Assembly: GCF_900218065.1 (NCBI RefSeq)
Contig: NZ_OBMU01000001.1
Location: forward strand, 2,081,656-2,145,655
Direction: 5' to 3'
Source: Novosphingobium sp. Chol11
GTDB taxonomy: Bacteria > Pseudomonadota > Alphaproteobacteria > Sphingomonadales > Sphingomonadaceae
Length of the DNA: 64,000 nucleotides
Numbering within the stretch: the stretch's first letter is position 1; every line of letters begins with the position of its first letter. A program made the translations under genes and the position numbers. The notes below the pieces were generated by a model, which saw only the letters and a program-made list of their open reading frames with translations, was not told the DNA's origin and did no database searches. This document shows positions 34,481 through 43,214 of the stretch, one piece after another.

Positions 34481-34556
34481 TGGTGCCGCTTACGTGACTC
34501 GAACACGTGACCCCATCATTACGAATGATGTGCTCTACCAACTGAGCTAAAGCGGC
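34481..34556 (-). tRNA. tRNA-Thr, anticodon CGU
   Basis: Read on the minus strand it folds as a 76-nt cloverleaf: acceptor GCCGCTT with AAGCGGC, D-arm GCTCAGTTGGTAGAGC, anticodon stem CATCA/TGATG with loop TTCGTAA (anticodon CGT), T-arm ACGTG-TTCGAGT-CACGT, discriminator A and an encoded CCA. Its 3' end faces the accessory island on the left, the side at which integrative elements usually insert. Confidence 0.95.
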
Positions 34557-34743
34557 GTTGGGTGGGCCAGATAACAGCGGTTGGTGCGCAGGACAAGCGG
34601 GCATTGCATCTTTGCGCATCATCTTTGCAGGCATGCTCCTTCGCCGCTCCCTCATCGGCCGCCGCCTTCTTCACGGCATGTTTACCATCCCATGGCAGTG
34701 TCGAGTCTCAGGAAAGCTTTTCTTCTGGGTTAGGACCAGCCGG

Positions 34744-36018
34744 ATGGACACTCTGCGGGGGCAGGAAATCTCCAGCGATCAGGATGATTTCGACTATGCC
34801 GACAATGGCGCGATCGAACCGCCGAGCGAGGTCGGCTCCGATGAGCGGCGCATGCAGGTGCGTGCCTATAATTATTGGGCGTCCCTGCTTGGGGACCGCG
34901 CGCTTCCTTCGATCGAGGATTTGTCACCCGATCAGCTGGAGGATTTTGGCCCGAACAGCGTGCTTCTCGATTTCAGCACCGGGCTAGACAATCCCGCCGT
35001 CGTCTATCTCGGCACCGCGCTCCGCCGGGAGTGCGAGGTCACCGGGTCGATCCAGTTCATTAACGATGTCCCGTCGCGCTCGCTGCTGTCACGCCTGACG
35101 GATCATTATCTTCAGATCATCGCCAACGCCGCGCCGATCGGGTTCGAGGCAGGGTTCGTCAATCAGCGAGGAGCGGAGATACTTTATCGCGGCATCCTCA
35201 TGCCCTTCTCTTCGGATGGCGAGACGATTGATTTCGTCTTCGGCGTCATCAGCTGGAAGGAGCTGGCGAGCCAGGCCTTCGCCGACGAGTTGGGCCGCGA
35301 AGTCGATGCCGCCCTGCGCAGCAGCGCCGCGCCCCATGCGGTCGCGCCGATCTGGGCCGATGGTCCTGCGGCGGGCGAGGATGAAGACACGCTCGACCTG
35401 TCCGGCATGGAAAGCCCGGCCGAGGACGCGCCGCTTGCCGACTGGCTCGCCCTCGCCCGCGACGGGGCGGAACAGGCCCGCACCAGCGAAGCCCGCACCC
35501 ATGGCGCCCTCTACCGCGCCATCGGCCTTGCCTATGACTTCGCGCTGATGAGCGAGGCGTCGCCGGCAGATTATGCGGAGATGCTGGCCGACGCCGGTAT
35601 CAAGGCCCAGGCCCGCAGCCCGCTTACCGCCGTGGTGAAGCTGGTCTTCGGCTCCACCTATGACAAGACGCGCATCACCGAATATGCGACCGCGCTTGAG
35701 CATGCGAAGAGCGCCGGGCTCGGCCTCGGCGCGCTTGGCGACTATCTCGGCGCATATCCCGGCGGCCTCAAGGCCCTGATCCGCGACGAACGCGCCCAGC
35801 GCCGCGCCGCCCTGCCCGCTGCGAAGGACCCGCGCCAAACCGCCCGCGCCGCGATGAAGGCGGCTGCGCCCCTCGATCCCATCGCAGTCCGCACTGATGA
35901 AGACGGCCTCGCCGTCGTCGTCGCCCGGCGGGAAGCGGACGGCAGCCTCGCTATCGTTGGCGCGCTGCCCGACGGATTGGACCTTGGCCAGCGAGTCATC
36001 GTCGCCGCGGCAGCATAA
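34744..36018 (+). CDS. PAS-domain protein upstream of NAD-glutamate dehydrogenase
   Basis: A 424-residue cytoplasmic protein. The first ~190 residues match a PAS_5-like sensory domain (YNYWASLLGDRALPSIEDL, ...PNSVLLDFSTG, ...FEAGFVNQRGAEILYRGILMPFS). The C-terminal half is Ala-rich and helical, without a recognised output. ATG at 34744 is preferred over the much earlier open frame (34558), which would run close against the tRNA. It lies 169 nt before the giant glutamate dehydrogenase and may sense a metabolite for it, but this is only positional inference. Confidence 0.75.
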   Translation: MDTLRGQEISSDQDDFDYADNGAIEPPSEVGSDERRMQVRAYNYWASLLGDRALPSIEDLSPDQLEDFGPNSVLLDFSTGLDNPAVVYLGTALRRECEVTGSIQFINDVPSRSLLSRLTDHYLQIIANAAPIGFEAGFVNQRGAEILYRGILMPFSSDGETIDFVFGVISWKELASQAFADELGREVDAALRSSAAPHAVAPIWADGPAAGEDEDTLDLSGMESPAEDAPLADWLALARDGAEQARTSEARTHGALYRAIGLAYDFALMSEASPADYAEMLADAGIKAQARSPLTAVVKLVFGSTYDKTRITEYATALEHAKSAGLGLGALGDYLGAYPGGLKALIRDERAQRRAALPAAKDPRQTARAAMKAAAPLDPIAVRTDEDGLAVVVARREADGSLAIVGALPDGLDLGQRVIVAAAA

Positions 36019-36187
36019 AGACTTGATCATTTTATTTCGGCCAAATGTAATTTTCTTACCATTCCGGTTGAGCCGCTCCAAACCCTGGCGCATAACCTAA
36101 GGCCAGCCGGAGAGTCGCGCGGCAACGTTCCAGCGTCTTCTCCGTTCAGGCAAAGCGGCAACAGCCGCAGCGGGAAGAGGGTTACGC

Positions 36188-39100
36188 ATGACGGCATTGT
36201 CCGAGCCGAAGTCCGGCCAAGTAGACGCATCGATCCGCAAGGCGCTTGAGGCCGCGCTCGAACGGGGCGCGCTCCCGGGCGAGAGCGACGATTTCGGTCA
36301 TGACGCGGCGACCGCCGCCGCCACCTTCCTCGCCCGCACCGCTGACGTCCGCAGGTCCGGCCAGCTCGCCATCGCCATCGAAACGCTCGGCGAAGGGGCG
36401 ACCGGGCGCTACATGCGCATCGCCATCGTCAATGACGACATGCCGTTCCTGGTGGATTCGATCGCCAACGCGCTCGCCGCCCATGACATCACCATCTACC
36501 GCCTGCTGCACCCGGTCCTGTCGGTCGATCGCGCGGACGGCGGCAGGCTCGGCGCCATCCTGGACGACGAAGCCCCCGGCGCCCGCCGCGAATCCATGAT
36601 CTATATCGAAGCGGACCGCGCCGATGCGAAGGGCCGCCGCGCACTGGAAAAGGCGTTGCGCGACACACTGGCCGATGTCCGCATCGCGGTCGCCGACTGG
36701 CCCCGGATGCGCGAAGCGATGAGCCGGGATGCAGACGCGATCCCCGATGGCGAAGGCGCGGCGCTGCTCCGCTGGTTCCTCGCCCGCCATTTCACCCAGA
36801 CCGGGCATGAGCGCCGCCACCGCGACGGCAGGGCGGACGATCGGCTTGGCATATGTTCGCTCGGCGACACGCCGCTGCTGTCGCCCGCCTCGCTTGAAGC
36901 CGCCTTCACCTGGTTCGAGGAAGGCCGCCGCAACCCGCTCATCATCAAATCGAACATCTTGTCGCGCGTCCACCGCGCCGTTCTGCTCGACCTCATCATC
37001 GTGCCGGTGCGCGAAGGGAAACAGGTCGTCGCCCTGTCCATCCATGCCGGCATGTGGACCAGCGCGGCGCTGTCCGCCAGCCCTGACAAGGTGCCGCTGC
37101 TCCGCTCCGCCCTGTCGGCGCTGATGGACAAGTTCGGCTTCGATCCGGGTGGCCATGCGGGCAAGGTGCTGGTCCACGCGCTCACTGCCCTGCCGCATGA
37201 CATATTGATCGGCTTCGATCATGAAACGCTCGAACGGCTGGCGCTCACCTTCATGTCGCTGACCGATCGTCCGCGTCCGAAACTGGCGCTCGGCACCAGC
37301 GCGCTTGCCCGGCATCTCTATGCCTTCGCCTGGCTGCCACGCGACGAACTAAGCACGGCTCGCCGCCTCGCGGTACAGGACATGCTCTCGCAGGCCGCCA
37401 ACGCGCCGGTGCTCAGCTGGTCGATCGCCCTTGAGGAAAGCGGCCTCGCACTGCTCCGCATCACACTCGACCTGCGCGATGGCGGCGTCGTGCCCGACGA
37501 AGCCCCGCTCGACCGGCAATTGAAGCAGATGGTGCGCGGCTGGGTCCCCGCCGTCGAGGAAGCTCTTGCCGATACCGAGGAGCCGGGCCGCGCCGCCGCG
37601 CTCGCCCAACGCTATGCGCCCGGCTTCCCCATGGCGTACCGCAATGGTGCTGGCCCTTCCGAAGCGGCGATCGACATTCGCCTGCTCCACGGCCTGGGCG
37701 GCCCCGGCGACAAGTCGATCCGCATCTACCGCAATGGAGAGGATAGGCCCGAACAACTGCGCCTGAAGCTTTACAGCCACGATGTCATCGCGCTGTCCGA
37801 AGTCGTCCCCGCTTTCGAGAATTTCGGCTTCCGCGTGATCGACGAAATGACGACGGCGGTCGATGGCGGCGCGCAGGGCCATGTGCAGCGCTTCGTTCTG
37901 GAACTCCCGCCGGGCGGCAGCGGCGACGCGGTCGTCGCCCGCGCCTCGGTCGTCACGGAAGCCATCGCCCAGGTGCTGGAGGGCCGGGCTGAAAATGACC
38001 GCTTCAATGAGTTGATCGTGACGGCGGGCCTCGCGCCGCACGCCGTCGTGCTCTTCCGCGCGCTGTTCCGCTACCTCCGCCAGACCGGCATGGCCTATGG
38101 CATGGCGACCTTTGCCGAAACGCTGCGGCGGGAACAGGACATCGCCCGCCAACTCGTCACCCTGTTCGAGGCCCTGCATGATCCGGCCGTGAAGGATGGT
38201 CCCGCCCGCGCCGAACAGGCGCAGGCGGCGATCACCGCTGGCCTTGAAAAGGTCAGCGCCATCGACGAGGACCGGGTACTGCGCCTGCTGCGCGCCGTCA
38301 TCACCGCGACGCTGCGCACCAATTTCTTCAGCGAAGCCGCAGCCGAAGCACTCGCCTTCAAGCTCGACAGCGCGCAAGTGCCTGGCCTTCCCGCTCCCCT
38401 TCCCTGGCGCGAAATCTGGGTCTACTCCCCCCGCGTCGAGGGCATTCACCTGCGCGCGGGGCCGATCGCCCGTGGCGGCCTGCGCTGGTCGGACCGGCGC
38501 GACGATTTCCGTACGGAAATCCTTGGCCTCATGAAGGCGCAGCGGGTGAAGAATGCCGTCATCGTGCCCACCGGTGCAAAGGGCGGCTTCTATCCCAAGC
38601 AGCTTCCCAATCCGCAAGTCGATCGCGACGCCTGGATGGCGGAAGGCACCGAAAGCTACCGCATCTTCATCCGCGCGCTGCTGTCCGTCACCGACAATAT
38701 TGTGAAGGGCAAGGTCCGCCATCCTGCCCGGGTCGTCATCCATGATGGCGACGATCCCTATTTCGTCGTCGCGGCGGACAAGGGTACGGCGACCTTCAGC
38801 GACGTAGCCAACGCCATCGCGCTCGACCATGATTTCTGGCTGGGCGATGCTTTCGCCAGCGGCGGATCGCACGGCTATGATCACAAGGCGATGGGCATCA
38901 CCGCGCGCGGCGCCTGGATCAGCGTCCGGCGGCACTTTGCCGAAATGGGCATCGATGTGCAAAGCGAGCCCGTCACCGTCGTCGGCTGTGGCGACATGTC
39001 GGGTGACGTGTTCGGCAACGGCATGCTGCTGTCGAAGTCGATCCGGCTGCTCGCCGCTTTCGACCATCGCCACATCTTCCTTGATCCCGATCCCGACCCG

Positions 39101-40873
39101 GCGAAAAGCTGGGAGGAACGCAACCGCCTGTTCCAGCTGCCCCGGTCGAGTTGGGACGATTATGACAAGTCGCTGATCTCAAAGGGCGGCGGCGTCTTCC
39201 CACGCACCCTGAAAAGCATCACTCTGACGCCTCAGGTTCAGGCGATCCTCGGCGTCGCGGATATGGAGATGGAGCCAACCGCCCTCATTGGCGCGATACT
39301 CAAAAGCCCTGCGGACCTTCTATGGTTTGGCGGCATCGGCACCTATGTGAAGGCCGCGGCGCAGAGCCATGGCGAAGTCGGCGATCCCGCCAATGATCGC
39401 CTGCGCGTCAATGCAGAGGAATTGCGCGTCAAGGTCGTCGGTGAAGGGGCCAATCTCGGCGTCACCCAGGCGGCCCGCATCGCCTTCTCGCTGCGTGCCG
39501 GGCGCATCAACACAGACTTCATCGACAATTCGGCGGGCGTCGATTGCTCGGACAATGAAGTGAACATCAAGATCGCGCTGAACAAGGAGATGACCGAAGG
39601 CCGTTTGACCTTCGAAGCGCGCAACAAGCTGCTGGAAAGCATGACGGATGCCGTCGCCGACATCGTGCTGGAGGATAACCGGCTTCAGGTGCTTGGCCTT
39701 TCCATCGCCGAAAGCGGGGGCGCGGCCGACCTTGCCAGCTATGTCCGGCTGATCGAAACATTCGAGGAAAGCGGCCGCCTCGACCGGCAGGTCGAAGGGC
39801 TCGCAGCGAACGATGTGCTGCTCCGGCGTGGACAGGACGGCCTTGGCCTTACCCGCCCCGAACTCGCCGTGCTCCTGTCCACCGCCAAGCTCGCGCTTCA
39901 GGATTCGATCGAACAGGGGCAACTCGCCCTTGATCCCAGCATGGGGCCTGAACTTGCCGCCGCCTTCCCCCCTGCCATGCAGAAGAAGGAAGGGGATGCG
40001 ATCGCGGCGCATACGCTCGCCAGGGAGATTGTCGCGACAAAGGTCGCCAACCGCATCGTCAACCGGCTCGGCCTCATCCACCCTTTTGAACTGGCCGAAG
40101 AGGAAGGCTGCTCGCTGGCCGACCTCGCCAGCGCCTTCCTGATCGCAGAGCGGCTCTATGACATCGGCACCCTCTGGGCCGATATCGACGCCACCGCCAT
40201 GTCGGAGAGCGCCCGCCTCGCGCTGTTCGCCGATGTCGCCATCGGCGTACGCACACAGATCGCCGACATATTGCGCAGTCTGCCCGCAGGAACACTGCCC
40301 GGCGCAGGTCACGCGCTGCTTGCCAAGGGCGTCGAAAAGCTCGCGCGGGAGGTTGACGGCCTCCTCACCAGCGAAGCCTTGCGCCGCACCAGCGCCGTGG
40401 CCGATCGCCTGGCCACCCTCGGCGCGCCGGAGGATCTCGTGCGCCGCACCGCCGGTCTCTTCAAGCTCGATGGCGCGGTCGGCATCGCCGCCCTTGCCGG
40501 GCAGTTGAAGGTCGACGAAGTCGCGCTCACCCGCGCCTTCACCCATTTGGGCGAAGCGGTCGGCATCGACTGGGTCCAATCGACCGCCGCCCGCATGTCG
40601 CCCAGCGACCCGTGGGAAAGGCTGCTCATTTCCGGCGTCGCCCGCGACATGCAGCAGGTCCGGCTCGACTTCCTCGAACAGGGCGGCAAGCTCAGCGATG
40701 GCAGGTCCGGCGGCAAGGACATCATCGCCCATGTCGATGCATGGCTCGCCGAAAAACAGCCCCGCATCACCCAATTCCGCGCCCTCGTCCAACGCGCCAA
40801 GGCCGCAGCCGCCCCCAACGTCGCCATGCTCGCCGAAATAGCGGGCCAGGCACGGGGGCTGCTGGGCCGCTAA
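36188..40873 (+). CDS. gdhB: NAD-specific glutamate dehydrogenase, large type
   Basis: A 1561-residue protein, the usual length of the 180-kDa-class NAD-dependent glutamate dehydrogenases. It oxidises glutamate to 2-oxoglutarate and ammonia in the cytoplasm. The long N-terminal ACT-like regulatory half (MRIAIVNDDMPFLVDSIANA) leads into the catalytic region (~760: RGGLRWSDRRDDFRTEILGL, then VIVPTGAKGGF with catalytic Lys candidates) and the NAD-binding Rossmann motif (~930: VVGCGDMSGDVFGNGM). AGAGGG precedes the ATG. Minus-strand frames of up to 570 codons overlap it, but they are shadows of its codon bias. These enzymes are often allosterically controlled by amino acids. Confidence 0.95.
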   Translation: MTALSEPKSGQVDASIRKALEAALERGALPGESDDFGHDAATAAATFLARTADVRRSGQLAIAIETLGEGATGRYMRIAIVNDDMPFLVDSIANALAAHDITIYRLLHPVLSVDRADGGRLGAILDDEAPGARRESMIYIEADRADAKGRRALEKALRDTLADVRIAVADWPRMREAMSRDADAIPDGEGAALLRWFLARHFTQTGHERRHRDGRADDRLGICSLGDTPLLSPASLEAAFTWFEEGRRNPLIIKSNILSRVHRAVLLDLIIVPVREGKQVVALSIHAGMWTSAALSASPDKVPLLRSALSALMDKFGFDPGGHAGKVLVHALTALPHDILIGFDHETLERLALTFMSLTDRPRPKLALGTSALARHLYAFAWLPRDELSTARRLAVQDMLSQAANAPVLSWSIALEESGLALLRITLDLRDGGVVPDEAPLDRQLKQMVRGWVPAVEEALADTEEPGRAAALAQRYAPGFPMAYRNGAGPSEAAIDIRLLHGLGGPGDKSIRIYRNGEDRPEQLRLKLYSHDVIALSEVVPAFENFGFRVIDEMTTAVDGGAQGHVQRFVLELPPGGSGDAVVARASVVTEAIAQVLEGRAENDRFNELIVTAGLAPHAVVLFRALFRYLRQTGMAYGMATFAETLRREQDIARQLVTLFEALHDPAVKDGPARAEQAQAAITAGLEKVSAIDEDRVLRLLRAVITATLRTNFFSEAAAEALAFKLDSAQVPGLPAPLPWREIWVYSPRVEGIHLRAGPIARGGLRWSDRRDDFRTEILGLMKAQRVKNAVIVPTGAKGGFYPKQLPNPQVDRDAWMAEGTESYRIFIRALLSVTDNIVKGKVRHPARVVIHDGDDPYFVVAADKGTATFSDVANAIALDHDFWLGDAFASGGSHGYDHKAMGITARGAWISVRRHFAEMGIDVQSEPVTVVGCGDMSGDVFGNGMLLSKSIRLLAAFDHRHIFLDPDPDPAKSWEERNRLFQLPRSSWDDYDKSLISKGGGVFPRTLKSITLTPQVQAILGVADMEMEPTALIGAILKSPADLLWFGGIGTYVKAAAQSHGEVGDPANDRLRVNAEELRVKVVGEGANLGVTQAARIAFSLRAGRINTDFIDNSAGVDCSDNEVNIKIALNKEMTEGRLTFEARNKLLESMTDAVADIVLEDNRLQVLGLSIAESGGAADLASYVRLIETFEESGRLDRQVEGLAANDVLLRRGQDGLGLTRPELAVLLSTAKLALQDSIEQGQLALDPSMGPELAAAFPPAMQKKEGDAIAAHTLAREIVATKVANRIVNRLGLIHPFELAEEEGCSLADLASAFLIAERLYDIGTLWADIDATAMSESARLALFADVAIGVRTQIADILRSLPAGTLPGAGHALLAKGVEKLAREVDGLLTSEALRRTSAVADRLATLGAPEDLVRRTAGLFKLDGAVGIAALAGQLKVDEVALTRAFTHLGEAVGIDWVQSTAARMSPSDPWERLLISGVARDMQQVRLDFLEQGGKLSDGRSGGKDIIAHVDAWLAEKQPRITQFRALVQRAKAAAAPNVAMLAEIAGQARGLLGR

Positions 40874-40916
40874 ACCTCGTTCACCATCTTCGCCCTCTCT
40901 CCGGTCTTACCTCGTC

Positions 40917-40936
40917 ATCCCAGCGAAAGCTGGGAT
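40917..40936. repeat. REP-like hairpin with GAAA tetraloop
   Basis: ATCCCAGC-GAAA-GCTGGGAT forms a perfect 8-bp stem closed by a stable GAAA tetraloop, preceded by CGTC. The CGTCATCCC...GGGATC style is a common dispersed repeat in sphingomonad genomes. Only one copy was seen here. It may also help end the gdh transcript. Confidence 0.6.
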
Positions 40937-41030
40937 CTCGTGCCTCAATGCGCTTTCCAGCCAAACGCACACAAAACACGCGCCAATCCATACACTTTAA
41001 TACAATTTACCCTCTCTCCCCGTTTGCAAT

Positions 41031-41045
41031 TGCGAGTCGTTCGCG
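41031..41045. promoter_or_regulatory. Fur-like box upstream of PepSY operon
   Basis: TGCGAGTCGTTCGCG, a TGCGA-N5-TCGCG near-palindrome, 39 nt before the PepSY gene. Similar elements stand before tonB (45636) and the siderophore receptor (48245). Confidence 0.5.
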
Positions 41046-41083
41046 TTATCCGGTCCACCTCATCATCAGGACCGATCCATCCC

Positions 41084-41725
41084 ATGCATGCCCCCGTTCA
41101 CCTTCAGCAGCAGAAGAAAAAGAAAAAGACCTTCTGGCTGAAGCAGCTGCACAGCTGGCATTGGATCAGTTCCGCGATCAGCCTCATCGGCCTCCTGCTC
41201 TTCGCCTTCACCGGCATCACGCTCAACCACGCCGCCGACGTCGAAGGATCGCCGCAGACCGTGGAAAAGTCCGCGACTCTGCCCGCCCCGCTCCTGAAGC
41301 AGGTGGCTCCGGACAACCAAGCCGACAGCAAAAAGCCTCTCCCCGCGCCTGTCGCCGCCTGGGTCGAAAAGGAAATCGGCGCTCGCGCTGCGGGCGATGC
41401 GGAATGGTCCGCCGACGAGATCTACCTCGCCCTCCCCCGCCCCGGCGGCGACGGCTGGGTCTCGATCGACCGGCAAAGCGGCGCTGTGACCAGCGAAAGC
41501 ACCAGCCGCGGCTGGATCAGCTATCTCAATGACCTCCACAAGGGCCGCAACACCGGCACTGCCTGGAAATGGTTCATCGACATCTTCGCCATCGCTTGTT
41601 TCGTCTTCGCAATGACTGGCCTTCTCCTCCTCCAGCTCCACGCTGCCAAGCGCCCGAGCACCTGGCCTCTGGTAGGAGCAGGCCTCATTATCCCAACGCT
41701 TTTAATTCTTCTCTTCCTTCATTAA
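41084..41725 (+). CDS. PepSY-associated transmembrane protein
   Basis: A 213-residue inner-membrane protein. Helix 1 (~20-45, HSWHWISSAISLIGLLLFAFTGITLNH shortened here) is of the PepSY-TM type; a periplasmic PepSY-like domain (WSADEIYLALPRPGGDGWVS) follows; two further helices near the C-terminus end in LLFLH. ATG at 41084 is preferred over the long upstream open frame because the product then begins with the usual short basic head (Gln/Lys run). It is first in an operon with DUF2271, DUF4198 and ApbE genes, a known combination thought to handle flavin-dependent electron transfer or ferric reduction in the periplasm. Confidence 0.8.
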   Translation: MHAPVHLQQQKKKKKTFWLKQLHSWHWISSAISLIGLLLFAFTGITLNHAADVEGSPQTVEKSATLPAPLLKQVAPDNQADSKKPLPAPVAAWVEKEIGARAAGDAEWSADEIYLALPRPGGDGWVSIDRQSGAVTSESTSRGWISYLNDLHKGRNTGTAWKWFIDIFAIACFVFAMTGLLLLQLHAAKRPSTWPLVGAGLIIPTLLILLFLH

Positions 41726-41744
41726 TTTAGGGGACCAGCAGCCA

Positions 41745-42269
41745 ATGCAAAGCCGCTACAAACTCATTCTTGGCAGCAGCGCCGCCTTCGGCGCGGCCGC
41801 CATCCCCGCCACCGCGCAGACGCTGAACGTCAACGTCGCCATCCCGCGCCTCTCCGTCGCCGAATATCACCGCCCCTACGTCGCGATCTGGCTGGAAAAG
41901 GAAGGCGCCACCCCGCGCACCCTGTCGGTCTGGTATGATGTCGACAAGGCAAAGGGCGAAGGCACCAAATGGCTCCGCGACATCCGCCAATGGTGGCGCG
42001 TCTCCGGACGGTCGCTCAAAGTTCCCGCGGACGGCATCACCGGCGCCACACGCGCTCCGGGTGACCAAAAGGTCGCCTTCACCACGGGCAAAGGCCCGCT
42101 CGGCCAACTCACACCGGGCAACTACACGCTCGTCGTAGAGGCCGCCCGCGAAGTCGGCGGCCGCGAACTGCTCCGCCTGCCGTTCAGCTGGCCGGCAAAG
42201 CCCGGCACTGTGGTCCGCGCAAAGGGCAATAACGAATTGGGGCAGGTCAGCCTCAGCGTCAGCAAATAA
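41745..42269 (+). CDS. DUF2271 periplasmic protein
   Basis: A 174-residue protein with signal peptide (MQSRYKLILGSSAAFGAAAIPATAQ) and a DUF2271 body: YHRPYVAIWLEKEG, TLSVWYDVDKAKGEGTKWL, RQWWR and DGITGATRAPG. The DGITGATRAPG stretch is similar to the Thr-containing motif that receives FMN from ApbE (D-x-x-[TS]-G-A-T), so it may be the flavinylation target of the ApbE gene two genes downstream. GGGGA precedes the ATG. Confidence 0.85.
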   Translation: MQSRYKLILGSSAAFGAAAIPATAQTLNVNVAIPRLSVAEYHRPYVAIWLEKEGATPRTLSVWYDVDKAKGEGTKWLRDIRQWWRVSGRSLKVPADGITGATRAPGDQKVAFTTGKGPLGQLTPGNYTLVVEAAREVGGRELLRLPFSWPAKPGTVVRAKGNNELGQVSLSVSK

Positions 42270-42279
42270 GGGGATTCCG

Positions 42280-43116
42280 ATGAAAGCCAAATATCTGATC
42301 GCAGCGGCCCTCACTGCGTCGATGGCCACAAGCGCTGAGGCGCACCGCCAGTGGATGTTGCCGTCCTCGACCACCTTGTCCGGCACGGACAGCTGGGTCA
42401 CTGTCGATGCTGCGGTATCGAACGACCTCTTTTACTTCGAACATATGCCGATGCGCACCGACGCGGTCGCAGTGACGCAGCCAGATGGATCGACTGGCAA
42501 GATCGAAAACGCCGCGACTGGCAAATATCGCTCCACCTTCGATGTTCACCTGACGCAGCCCGGCACGTATCGCGTCGCCAGCGTTTCGACGGGCATCATG
42601 GGCAGCTACACCTTGAACGGTGAGGTGAAGCGCCTGCCCCGCGGCACAACCAAGGACAAGCTGTCGGCGGCCATCCCGGCGGGAGCCACAAATGTCCAGA
42701 CAGTCGAGGCTTCCAACCGCAACGAGATTTTCCTCACGCTGGGAGCGCCTACCACTACGATATTCAAGCCGACCGGCGTTGGCATAGAATTGGTGCCCGT
42801 CACCCATCCGAACGATTTGGTCGCAGGCGAGGCAGCGACCTTCCAGTTTCTCGTCGACGGGAAGCCCGCTGCAGACCTTAAGGTAACAGTGATCCCCGGC
42901 GGCATCCGCTACCGTGACGCGTTGGGCCAGCAGGATCTGGTCACCGGCAAGGACGGAAAAGTTTCGATCAACTGGCCACAGCCCGGCATGTACTGGTTGA
43001 ATGCCTCAATAGGCGGAAATCGCGAAGGTGGCGAAGGCGCACAGGCGGCATCGCCCGCCACTCCGGCACCGCGCCGCGCCTCCTATGTCACCACCTTGGA
43101 AGTGCTGGCCCCCTGA
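42280..43116 (+). CDS. DUF4198 periplasmic protein
   Basis: A 278-residue exported protein (signal peptide to SAEA, then HRQWMLPSSTTL). The DUF4198/NikM-like beta-sandwich body includes WVTVDAAVSNDLFYFEH, KYRSTFDVHLTQPGTYRV and a second Ig-like repeat GEAATFQFLVDGKPAADLKV; the family often carries an N-terminal His for metal binding, here the mature N-terminal His. AAGGGGA lies 6 nt before the ATG. It probably binds a metal or metal chelate in the periplasm for the iron operon. Confidence 0.85.
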   Translation: MKAKYLIAAALTASMATSAEAHRQWMLPSSTTLSGTDSWVTVDAAVSNDLFYFEHMPMRTDAVAVTQPDGSTGKIENAATGKYRSTFDVHLTQPGTYRVASVSTGIMGSYTLNGEVKRLPRGTTKDKLSAAIPAGATNVQTVEASNRNEIFLTLGAPTTTIFKPTGVGIELVPVTHPNDLVAGEAATFQFLVDGKPAADLKVTVIPGGIRYRDALGQQDLVTGKDGKVSINWPQPGMYWLNASIGGNREGGEGAQAASPATPAPRRASYVTTLEVLAP

Positions 43117-43214
43117 CCGGCATTCGCGTCGCCATCCCTGACATTCCGCCTCCTCCGCCTCGTTCGGCTCAGCGGGATGGAACGGGGTACATTACAGAGC
43201 TTTCCGGGCCGACC

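Noticed and set aside
34558-34743. N-terminal extension of the PAS protein by 62 residues
   Set aside because: It would begin 2 nt from the tRNA gene and read through promoter-like sequence; ATG at 34744 begins a normal hydrophilic N-terminus.
36182-40827. Long minus-strand frames (up to ~570 codons) opposite the glutamate dehydrogenase gene
   Set aside because: They mirror the high-GC codon bias of the sense gene, have no recognisable domains or ribosome sites, and the sense strand encodes a complete known enzyme.
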